Assembly (NCBI GenBank): GCA_020634515.1
Contig: JACKBL010000001.1
Coordinates: forward strand, 930,001-994,000
Source: Ardenticatenales bacterium
GTDB lineage: Bacteria; Chloroflexota; Anaerolineae; Promineifilales; Promineifilaceae
Reading direction: 5' to 3'
DNA length: 64,000 bases
Part shown: one piece after another, positions 7,891 to 14,747 of the stretch
Layout of the letters: every line of letters begins with the position of its first letter
Numbering within the stretch: position 1 is the stretch's first letter
The notes under the pieces: generated by a model
What the model saw: the letters and a program-made list of their open reading frames with translations, nothing else
Told to the model about the DNA's origin: nothing
Database searches by the model: none
Made by a program: the position numbers and the translations under genes

Positions 7891-9186
7891 TTACGATAGG
7901 TTTAGGTTGTCTTGCCCATTGGCCGTGTATTTGCCCAGCACAATGCAGGCGTTTTGCCCGCCCAGGCCGAAGGAGTTGCTCATGGCGTAATAGGGATTGG
8001 TCTGCCGGGGGGCGTTGGGCACGTAGTCCAGGTCGCACTCTGGGTCAGGGTTGTCGTAGTTCCAGGTGGGGGGGAGGATGCCTTCGTGCAAGGCCATCGC
8101 GCAGAAGACGGCTTCGATGGCGCCCGCGCCACCCATGAGGTGGCCGCTGACGGATTTGGTGCTGCTGACGGGGATGCTGTAGGCCTGGTCGCCGAAGACG
8201 TTTTTGATGGCCTGGGTTTCGATGAGGTCGTTGACGGGGGTGGAGGAGCCATGGGCGTTGATGTATTCGATGGCGTGGGGAGGAATGCCGGCATTTTCCA
8301 AAGCCCACCGCATCGCCCGAATCGCCCCCGCCCCCGACGGATCCGGCGCGGCCACATGATACGCATCCGAAGAAGACGCATACCCCAGATACTCCGCGTA
8401 AATGTGCGCGCCGCGGGCCAACGCATCTTCCAGACGCTCCAGCACCACCACCGCCGCCCCCTCGCTGAGAATGAACCCATCCCGGTCTCGATCAAACGGA
8501 CGGCAGGCGCGCTCCGGTTCCCCATTGAAATTAGTAGACAAAGCGCGCATCGCCGCAAAACCGGCCATCGCCGCCTGATGCACCAGCCCCTCCACGCCCC
8601 CTGCCAGCATCAGATCCGCCCGCCCGCGCCGGATCATATCCGCCGCCTCGCCAATAGCCTGCGTCCCCGTGGCGCACGCCGCCACCACCGTGTTAATGGG
8701 ACCTTGCGTCCCCGCCAAAAAGCTGACATGATGGCTGGGCATATTCGGCAGCGAACTGATCAGGGCAAAGGGGCTGGTTCTGCTCAGGCCCTTCTCCCGA
8801 TAAACCTGCAAATTCTCATCCGCCCGCTCAAATCCTCCCATGCCCGTGCCCACGACCACACCCGCCCGCTCCGGCTGCGCCAACGGTAGGGAGATATGCG
8901 CATCTTCCAGGGCCATCACCGCCGCCGCTATCGCCAACTGCGAGCCGCGCGCCATGCGCCGCGCTTCTTTGATGTTCATGAACTCCCTGGCTTCGAAATT
9001 CTTCACCTCCCCGGCAATTCGGCAGGGGAGCGCGCTGGCGTCGAACTGCGTGATAGGACCAATCCCCGACCGCCCTTCTAGCGCGCTGTGCCAGCTTTCC
9101 CGCACGGAATGCCCCAGCGGGGTCATCGCTCCCATGCCCGTAATGACAATGCGCTGCCGCCCCTGGCTGTCCAACATAGGTTCCAT
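7891..9186 (-). CDS. fabF: 3-oxoacyl-[acyl-carrier-protein] synthase II
   Basis: Condenses malonyl-ACP with acyl-ACP in fatty-acid elongation. The 431 residues include the nucleophile motif VVAACATGTQ (C171) and the two histidine motifs INAHGSSTPVND and KSVSGHLMGGAG, giving a complete Cys-His-His triad. The glycine-rich C-terminal segment MSNSFGLGGQNA is also present. It follows plsX by four bases, so the two are probably co-transcribed with phospholipid synthesis. An internal ATG three codons in is an alternative start. A TGCCGGCA site at 8286 coincides with a sharp change of base skew inside the gene. Confidence 0.96.
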   Translation of the reverse strand: MEPMLDSQGRQRIVITGMGAMTPLGHSVRESWHSALEGRSGIGPITQFDASALPCRIAGEVKNFEAREFMNIKEARRMARGSQLAIAAAVMALEDAHISLPLAQPERAGVVVGTGMGGFERADENLQVYREKGLSRTSPFALISSLPNMPSHHVSFLAGTQGPINTVVAACATGTQAIGEAADMIRRGRADLMLAGGVEGLVHQAAMAGFAAMRALSTNFNGEPERACRPFDRDRDGFILSEGAAVVVLERLEDALARGAHIYAEYLGYASSSDAYHVAAPDPSGAGAIRAMRWALENAGIPPHAIEYINAHGSSTPVNDLIETQAIKNVFGDQAYSIPVSSTKSVSGHLMGGAGAIEAVFCAMALHEGILPPTWNYDNPDPECDLDYVPNAPRQTNPYYAMSNSFGLGGQNACIVLGKYTANGQDNLNLS

Positions 9187-9190
9187 GTTC

Positions 9191-10183
9191 TCACTCTTTT
9201 GCCTGTAGTCCGGCGCGGATAGCGCCCACTACGTCATTCTGCACGGACAAACGCGCCTGCCCAACCGCCTGCTTGATGGCATAGGCATTGGACCGCCCAT
9301 GGGCCACGATGACCACGCCGTTGACGCCCAGCAGCGGTGCGCCGCCCACTTCGTCCGGGTCGAGCGCCTGCCCCACGCGGCGAAAGGCGGGTTTTGCCAG
9401 CAGGCCGCCAATTTTCGTCCGGGTGCTGGACATCAACTCCGTGCGCACCAATCCCAGCAGATGCGCGGCCACGGCTTCGGCAGTTTTGATCATGATGTTG
9501 CCGGTGAAGCCATCGGTGACGGCTACGTCGGTGGCGCCTTGCATGAACTCTTTCGGTTCGATGTTGCCGATGAAGTTGAGGCCGCTGGCTTCCAGCAAGG
9601 GCAGCGTCTCTTTGATCAGGGTGTTGCCTTTGCCCTCCTCTTCGCCGTTGGAGATGAGGGCGACGCGCGGGCGGGGGATGCCTTGCACGCGCTCCACGAA
9701 CAGGCTGCCCATGAGGGCGAATTGCAGCAGGTAGTCGGGCTGGCAGTCGGCGTTGGCCCCGTTGTCGATGAGCAGGGGGCGGGTGGGAGTGGGGAAGGTG
9801 ACGCCGAGGGCCGGGCGTTTGATGCCGGCAATTCGCCTTAATGTTTGCAGCATCGCCACCGCCAGAATCGCCCCGGTATTGCCGGCACTCACAAACGCAT
9901 CCGCCGACCCCTCCTTCACCAGATTCAGCCCCACATGCATGGAGGAATCCTTCTTGCTCCGCGAAGCCGCCGACGGCTTATCCGTCATCTCAATTACTTC
10001 GCCGGCATGATGCACCGCAATACGCAGCCCGGCCACGTCATGCCGCGCCAACTCTGCCCGCACGCGGCTCTCATCTCCGACCAAAATTATCTCGTCGCCA
10101 AACTCGCGCGCGGCCAAAACGGCCCCGGCCACGTCTGGCTGTGGGTAGTCATCACTTCCCATCGCATCAACAACGATTCGCAT
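9191..10183 (-). CDS. plsX: Phosphate acyltransferase PlsX
   Basis: Makes acyl-phosphate from acyl-ACP for phosphatidic acid synthesis at the membrane. The 330 residues begin MRIVVDAMGSDDYPQPDV, the family signature. FVSAGNTGAILA, LLIDNGAN and VTDGFTGNIMIKT follow, and the protein ends AGLQAKE. The ATG at 10183 is chosen from the conserved start, with AGTGAG upstream. It precedes fabF on the same strand with a four-base gap. Confidence 0.96.
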   Translation of the reverse strand: MRIVVDAMGSDDYPQPDVAGAVLAAREFGDEIILVGDESRVRAELARHDVAGLRIAVHHAGEVIEMTDKPSAASRSKKDSSMHVGLNLVKEGSADAFVSAGNTGAILAVAMLQTLRRIAGIKRPALGVTFPTPTRPLLIDNGANADCQPDYLLQFALMGSLFVERVQGIPRPRVALISNGEEEGKGNTLIKETLPLLEASGLNFIGNIEPKEFMQGATDVAVTDGFTGNIMIKTAEAVAAHLLGLVRTELMSSTRTKIGGLLAKPAFRRVGQALDPDEVGGAPLLGVNGVVIVAHGRSNAYAIKQAVGQARLSVQNDVVGAIRAGLQAKE

Positions 10184-10326
10184 AGAACACTCACTTTTCC
10201 TGATCAGGCGTAAAAAAAGGCGCACGACCTCAAGCGGATTCTACCTGATGGGGCAATTGAAAGTCAAACAGCGCACCCTGCGCCCCCAGAGGCAGTGACA
10301 CCTACACAGCGGGCTGTCCGTCCGGG

Positions 10327-10332
10327 TATAAT
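10327..10332 (+). promoter_or_regulatory. Candidate -10 box (GGGTATAAT)
   Basis: TATAAT in the context GGGTATAAT lies 50 bases upstream of the methyltransferase start, in the divergent gap with plsX. No good -35 box is visible. The same GGGTATAAT context occurs upstream of coxB (57072-57080). Confidence 0.35.
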
Positions 10333-10381
10333 ACTCCTTGATAGGGCGCGAAAGGATGTTCTCGCGGCCACGGGAAAGAAA

Positions 10382-11083
10382 ATGGCGAAACACAAGGATC
10401 GAGAATTCAGCCAGGCGCTCTTCCAGCGCGTGTGCCAGATAACCACACCCCCGCCTGACCAGGCGACATTTGCGGTCAGCGCCGTCGCGCCCGCGGGGGA
10501 ATTGCGCAAGATGAAGCAGTTTCGCTTCCAACTTCTGCACCGCTGGCTGACGGCGCATTTTTCGCCCTGCCGCGTCGCGGACATCGCCGGCGGGAAGGGT
10601 CTGCTCGCCTATCTGCTCCAGCAGAGCGGCTGGCAGGCGGTCGTCATCGATCCCGTGTCGCAGGCACTGCCTCCCAAATACAAAGACATCGGCAGCGGCA
10701 GCCGCGTCCGCCTTTCCCCGGATGCCACCGTGCCGCGCATCAACGCCGGTTTTGCCGGACCGATGGCGCAGCATTATGACCTGCTGGTGGGCATGCACGC
10801 CCATGGCTGCAACGTGGCCGTCATTGACGCGGCAGCAGCGTATGGCAGCGGTTTTGTGCTGCTGCCTTGCTGCGTCATTGACGAGCCGTTTTACCCCCCC
10901 GCGGGCACGCACTGGCTGGAAAGCCTGGCAGCGTATGCGGTCAGCCAGGGCCACACCGTCTACCCGTTTCGCCTCAACTTCAAGGGGCAGAACATCGGCC
11001 TCTGCGCGCCTGGCAAATGCCAGATGCCGTCAACTAACAACCGTCAACCACCAACGATTCTCACAGGTAACGATGGAATCTGA
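10382..11083 (+). CDS. SAM-dependent methyltransferase-like protein
   Basis: A 233-residue cytosolic protein. VADIAGGKGLLAYLL resembles a glycine-rich SAM-binding motif I. GMHAHGCNVAVIDAA is followed by VLLPCCVID; a late Pro-Cys-Cys in this position is seen in TRM13-like and related RNA methyltransferases, so an RNA substrate is possible but unproven. The ATG at 10382 has GGGAAAGAA directly upstream; the open frame reaches further back to 10295 without good support. The 3' end overlaps the next gene by 11 bases. Confidence 0.7.
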   Translation: MAKHKDREFSQALFQRVCQITTPPPDQATFAVSAVAPAGELRKMKQFRFQLLHRWLTAHFSPCRVADIAGGKGLLAYLLQQSGWQAVVIDPVSQALPPKYKDIGSGSRVRLSPDATVPRINAGFAGPMAQHYDLLVGMHAHGCNVAVIDAAAAYGSGFVLLPCCVIDEPFYPPAGTHWLESLAAYAVSQGHTVYPFRLNFKGQNIGLCAPGKCQMPSTNNRQPPTILTGNDGI

Positions 11084-11720
11084 GCGGATGCGAATTCTCG
11101 ATCGGCTGCACGCGGGCGAGATCACCGTCAGCCAGGCGCAGGAACTGCTGCAGACAGTGACAAACGGCGGCAGCACCTCCCCTGGCGTGACCGATCAGCC
11201 TGCGCAGGCGGCGTCCGCGGAAGACCTGGAGGCGGCCATTCGTCTGCGGGAATTGCCCAACCCCCTGACCGTGCAGCCTCCCGATTTCGACCGGTTCCGG
11301 CGGTGGTGGCGGATACCTTTTGCCATTGGCCTCATGGGAGTGGTCGTGTTGGGCGCGCTGCTGGTGACCATGACGCGGGATGCGGCGGGACAGGTGACGC
11401 TGGCGCTGGTGTTTACCTGGCCCGCCTTTGTGGGCGCGGGCGTGCTGGCGCTGCTGGCGGTGTGGAGCCGGCATGCGCAGTGGCTGCAACTGCGGGTGGA
11501 GCAACCAGACGGCAGACGGCTGCGGGTGAGCCTGCCTGTGCCCGTAGGGATGGTGGGGCGCGTGGTGACGTTGGTGCGATTGGTGGTGCCGCCAGCGCGC
11601 GTACGGTGGGAAAATGCCGGCACTCTCCTCACCGACATGCGCCAATCCACCAACCAGGCGCCGCTCCTCCTGGACAGCCATGATGAGAGCGGCGTCCACG
11701 TGCAGATATACGTCGGCTGA
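11073..11720 (+). CDS. SHOCT-like/YvlB N-terminal domain membrane protein
   Basis: A 215-residue protein. The N-terminal RILDRLHAGEITVSQAQELL fits the short helical SHOCT-like domain of YvlB and DUF2089 proteins. Two hydrophobic segments follow (about residues 90-110 and 115-135), then a soluble tail with PPARVRWENAGTLLTDMRQ. AGGTAACG precedes the start, which overlaps the methyltransferase gene. The final 140 bases are duplicated at 12532-12671, beyond a toxin-antitoxin pair. Function unknown; envelope stress sensing is a guess from the family. Confidence 0.7.
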   Translation: MESERMRILDRLHAGEITVSQAQELLQTVTNGGSTSPGVTDQPAQAASAEDLEAAIRLRELPNPLTVQPPDFDRFRRWWRIPFAIGLMGVVVLGALLVTMTRDAAGQVTLALVFTWPAFVGAGVLALLAVWSRHAQWLQLRVEQPDGRRLRVSLPVPVGMVGRVVTLVRLVVPPARVRWENAGTLLTDMRQSTNQAPLLLDSHDESGVHVQIYVG

Positions 11721-11779
11721 TTTCATGCACCGGGCAACACAGATTACGAATGCTTCTGCGGTTGACTTGGGGAAACCGC

Positions 11780-11804
11780 TATGATTATCATCATGATAAA
11801 CATA
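11780..11804. promoter_or_regulatory. 25-bp palindrome between membrane protein and TA pair
   Basis: TATG-a-TTATCAT-c-ATGATAA-a-CATA is symmetric at every paired position. It sits in the 186-base gap just inside the left border of the toxin-antitoxin insertion. It could be an operator, a recombination site or an end of the inserted segment. It is downstream of the toxin, so it is not in the usual place for TA autoregulation. Confidence 0.5.
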
Positions 11805-11906
11805 CAAGTTACGTTCTGCCTGAGTCCCAAATCTTGACTTTGCCTGACGTCTAGCGCTTTTAGCACGCTGTCTAGGAACAGCAGGCCACTGCACCCCGTT
11901 TAAGTT

Positions 11907-12170
11907 TCACGAGAAAAAACGCTCATATTCATCATGATTCCCAATCCAGAACCATGTAACCGTATCTTCATCAAGAATGCCAACGGCACGATACCCCAAC
12001 GTAACTCTCACTGACCAGATGTTTTCTTCGCTATTGATACACTTGAAGTGAAGAGATGGGTGAAAGGGATTCTGCGCCCATAGGCGGTAGGCGTTTCTGG
12101 CTCTAGGCCTGATGGTTTTGTCAAGAGACGCATATGCCCTCCAAAAGGACGGTAGGGTGGCGGATTTCAT
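11907..12170 (-). CDS. RelE/ParE-superfamily toxin
   Basis: An 87-residue protein whose C-terminal half, SVRVTLGYRAVGILDED followed by WFWIGNHDEYERFF, is typical of the RelE/ParE fold (usually ribosome-dependent mRNA cleavage or gyrase poisoning). Its ATG overlaps the antitoxin stop (ATGA), so the antitoxin is translated first. The pair lies between two copies of the 3' end of the neighbouring membrane protein gene, which suggests acquisition. Target not deducible. Confidence 0.85.
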   Translation of the reverse strand: MKSATLPSFWRAYASLDKTIRPRARNAYRLWAQNPFHPSLHFKCINSEENIWSVRVTLGYRAVGILDEDTVTWFWIGNHDEYERFFS

Positions 12171-12397
12171 AGCTGATCATAGTCCATTGGTTTTGCCCGC
12201 CCTGCCGCAATCTCCTCTCTAGCTGTACGGGCAGCAGCGACTAATTGCTTTTGCGTTTGCTTGAACAAAGCATCCCATTGGATTTCATCTTGCATTTCCG
12301 CAATATAATCCCGTAGATGTTCTACTGCTTGCTCCTGTGCAAATTCAGGGAGAGTTTCCATCATTTTAGTTAAAGTAATAATCGCCGTGGATGTCAT
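12167..12397 (-). CDS. Antitoxin of RelE/ParE-type pair
   Basis: A 76-residue acidic helical protein that precedes and overlaps the toxin gene. The segments METLPEFAQEQAVEHLRDYI and TAREEIAAGRAKPMDY resemble antitoxins in which a short N-terminal region is followed by a toxin-wrapping helix. AGGAGA lies just upstream of the start. It presumably neutralises the toxin and represses the pair. Identity rests mainly on context. Confidence 0.7.
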   Translation of the reverse strand: MTSTAIITLTKMMETLPEFAQEQAVEHLRDYIAEMQDEIQWDALFKQTQKQLVAAARTAREEIAAGRAKPMDYDQL

Positions 12398-12531
12398 TGA
12401 CAGGTTCTCCTTTCATTTTTTGCTTCATATTGTTTCCGCACATACTTCTCCAATTAGTATAACGGAATGGCCTATGTTGGTCACTGCCTGCTTTATGGTA
12501 TTTACCTGGCAACGTGTAATCTTTGGGTCTT

Positions 12532-12671
12532 TGGTGGTACCGCCAGCGCGCGTACGGTGGGAAAATGCCGGCACTCTCCTCACCGACATGCGCCAATCCA
12601 CCAACCAGGCGCCGCTCCTCCTGGACAGCCACGACGAATCAGGAACCCACGTGCAGATTTTCGTTGGCTGA
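12532..12671 (+). pseudogene. Duplicated 3' tail of the SHOCT-like membrane protein gene
   Basis: These 140 bases match 11581-11720 with about 13 differences. The first ~100 bases have one difference, and the changes cluster near the end. The encoded tail is nearly identical (V/T and Y/F changes) although serine is coded AGC in one copy and TCA in the other, so this is a diverged relative rather than a recent exact copy. No start or upstream part of the gene is attached. It marks the right border of the TA insertion. Confidence 0.75.
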
Positions 12672-12873
12672 TCCGCTGCCGCGGGCGGGTTGTGTTTTCC
12701 CGGCGGCGGACGTATCATCAGAGCAGAAGAATAGTTAATTGGCAAATAAGTGAATTCGTGAACGGTTCACAAGATCGTTTCCCGAACCACCCGCCCCCCA
12801 TTAACCATTCCCCGTGCAACAATTCAGCAATTAACTGTTGCTTCCCTCTTTTGCGATATAAGGAGTTCCTTCC

Positions 12874-14013
12874 ATGACCACATTCATCATCAACGACACC
12901 CACCGTATCCATGCACCCCAACTGGATATGCCCCCGCGCCTGCTCCTCGGACCAGGCCCGTCGAACGCCCACCCGCGCGTGCTACAAGCCCTCGGTATGC
13001 GTCAGGTCGGCCATCTTGACCCCCGCTTCGTCGAGTTGATGAACGAAGTGCAAGAACTGCTGCGCTACGCCTGGCAGACCGACAACGCCCTCACCATTCC
13101 CGTCAGCGGCACGGGCAGCGCGGCCATGGAAGCGTCGCTGGCGAATGTCGTTGAGCCGGGCGACGTGGTCCTCGTCGGCGTCAACGGCTACTTCGGCCAC
13201 CGCCTCGTGGACATGGCCGGGCGGTATGGCGGCGATGTGCGCCAGTTGCGCCGGCCGTGGGGCGAGGCGTTCAGCCTGGACGACCTGCGCGCGGGGCTGG
13301 AAACGCATCGTCCCGCCGTGTTGGCGCTGGTACATGCGGAAACGTCCACGGGCGCGCGCCAACCGTTAGAGGGGGTGGGGGATTTGTGCCGTGAGTTTAA
13401 CTGCCTCCTCCTCCTGGATACCGTCACCAGCCTGGGCGGCGTCCCCTTGTTTCTCGACGACTGGGGCGTAGACGTGGCCTACAGCGGCAGCCAGAAATGC
13501 CTGAGTTGCCCCCCTGGCATCGCTCCGCTGACGTTGGGGCCGCGCGCGGTGGCGAAGCTGAACGCCCGCCACTCCCAGGTCGCCAACTGGTATCTGGATA
13601 TGTCCCTGGTGAGTCGCTACTGGGGGCCCACCCGCACCTACCACCATACCGCACCCATCAACATGAACTACGGGTTGCGGGAGGCGCTGCGGCTGGTGGC
13701 CGAAGAAGGGTTGGCAGCGCGGTGGGCGCGGCATCAGGCAAACGCGGAACTGCTCTGGGATGGGCTGGAAGCGATGGGCCTGTCCTGCCACGTGGCGCAC
13801 GACATCCGCCTGCCCAGCCTGACCACCGTGTGCATCCCCGATGGCGTGGATGGCAAAGCGGTGGCGCGGCGGCTGCTGGATGAGTACAACATCGAAATCG
13901 CCGCCGGCCTGGGCGAACTGGCGGGCCAGGTGTGGCGCATTGGCTTGATGGGCTTCAACAGCCGCGCCGAAAACGTGACGCTGCTGCTCAGCGCCCTGGC
14001 GCGCGTGCTGTAA
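12874..14013 (+). CDS. Alanine--glyoxylate (serine--glyoxylate) aminotransferase
   Basis: PLP-dependent class V aminotransferase, 379 residues. LLGPGPSNAHPRVLQA, SGTGSAAMEASL, LLLLDTVTSLGG and the PLP-lysine motif SGSQKCLSCPPG (K208) are visible. It moves an amino group from alanine or serine to glyoxylate, making glycine. AAGGAG lies ten bases upstream of the ATG. It is followed by a strong terminator and then by a phosphatase and a glycolate-oxidase-like fusion, which together suggest glycolate salvage. Confidence 0.92.
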   Translation: MTTFIINDTHRIHAPQLDMPPRLLLGPGPSNAHPRVLQALGMRQVGHLDPRFVELMNEVQELLRYAWQTDNALTIPVSGTGSAAMEASLANVVEPGDVVLVGVNGYFGHRLVDMAGRYGGDVRQLRRPWGEAFSLDDLRAGLETHRPAVLALVHAETSTGARQPLEGVGDLCREFNCLLLLDTVTSLGGVPLFLDDWGVDVAYSGSQKCLSCPPGIAPLTLGPRAVAKLNARHSQVANWYLDMSLVSRYWGPTRTYHHTAPINMNYGLREALRLVAEEGLAARWARHQANAELLWDGLEAMGLSCHVAHDIRLPSLTTVCIPDGVDGKAVARRLLDEYNIEIAAGLGELAGQVWRIGLMGFNSRAENVTLLLSALARVL

Positions 14014-14014
14014 T

Positions 14015-14054
14015 AGGAATGGCGTTCCTAAAAGGAACGCCATTCCTGTTTTTT
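14015..14054 (+). terminator. Rho-independent terminator after the aminotransferase
   Basis: A perfect 15-bp stem (AGGAATGGCGTTCCT, 14015-14029, and its complement 14033-14047) with a three-base loop is followed by a T-run at 14049-14054. It starts two bases after the aminotransferase stop. It may only partly separate that gene from the next two. Confidence 0.9.
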
Positions 14055-14069
14055 ATGGGAGATCAGGTG

Positions 14070-14747
14070 ATGGCCATACCTTTTGCCGCCGTGATTTTTG
14101 ATTTCGATGGCACGCTCGTGGACAGCGAGGCGACGCACCTGCGCCTCTATCAACAGTTGGCGGCTCGATTTGGCTTCACGCTGACGGCGGCGCAGTATAC
14201 GGCCGAGTTCCTGGGGCAGACGGACGAGGCGATTATTGGCGCGCTGGCGGCGCGGCAAGGGCGGGCGGCGGATGCGCCGGCCTGGGTGGCGCTGAAGCAG
14301 CGCTGGTTCTTTGAATATCTGTCCGGTGGGCAAATGGCGGAGATTCCGGGCGCGGGAGCGTTTGTGCGACGGCTGGCGGCGGCGGGCGTGCCGCTGGGGG
14401 TGGGCACGAGCGCGATTGCGGCGGAGGTGCGGCAGGGGCTGGCGGGGTTGGGTTTGCTGCCGCTGTTTCGCACGGTGGTGTCGGCGGATATGGTGGCGGC
14501 GGGCAAGCCGGCGCCGGACATTTATTTGCGGGTGGTGGGTGATCTGGGCGTTGCGCCGGGGTGCTGCCTGGTGTTTGAGGATTCTGTGGCGGGGGTGCGG
14601 GCGGCGGTGAATGCCGGCATTCTCCCCATCGGCGTCGGCCGGCAACATCCCCAGGCGCTGCTCGCCGCCGGCGCCACCCGCGTCATCCCCGACTTCCGCG
14701 ATTTTCACCTGGACCAACTCCTTGAGACCCCCGTGAGGCCATCATGA
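14070..14747 (+). CDS. HAD-superfamily phosphatase (phosphoglycolate phosphatase-like)
   Basis: A 225-residue haloacid dehalogenase-fold hydrolase. The nucleophile motif is DFDGTLVDS (D11, D13), GVGTSAI is motif II, KPAPDIYL holds the motif III lysine, and VFEDSVAGVRAA is motif IV. A helical cap follows motif I, as in phosphoglycolate phosphatase and beta-phosphoglucomutase. Its stop overlaps the ATG of the glycolate-oxidase-like gene, so 2-phosphoglycolate is the favoured substrate by context. GGAG and AGG precede the ATG at 14070. Base skew flips at the TGCCGGCA at 14612. Confidence 0.85.
   Translation: MAIPFAAVIFDFDGTLVDSEATHLRLYQQLAARFGFTLTAAQYTAEFLGQTDEAIIGALAARQGRAADAPAWVALKQRWFFEYLSGGQMAEIPGAGAFVRRLAAAGVPLGVGTSAIAAEVRQGLAGLGLLPLFRTVVSADMVAAGKPAPDIYLRVVGDLGVAPGCCLVFEDSVAGVRAAVNAGILPIGVGRQHPQALLAAGATRVIPDFRDFHLDQLLETPVRPS

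Noticed and set aside
10241..10954. 237-codon open frame on the minus strand
   Set aside because: Overlaps the methyltransferase-like gene, which has a Shine-Dalgarno sequence and recognisable motifs; the minus-strand product does not.
12387..12671. 94-codon open frame reading into the duplicated tail
   Set aside because: Its first half is antisense to or upstream of the antitoxin with no conserved content; only the last 46 codons resemble the SHOCT-like protein, so it is treated as a remnant.
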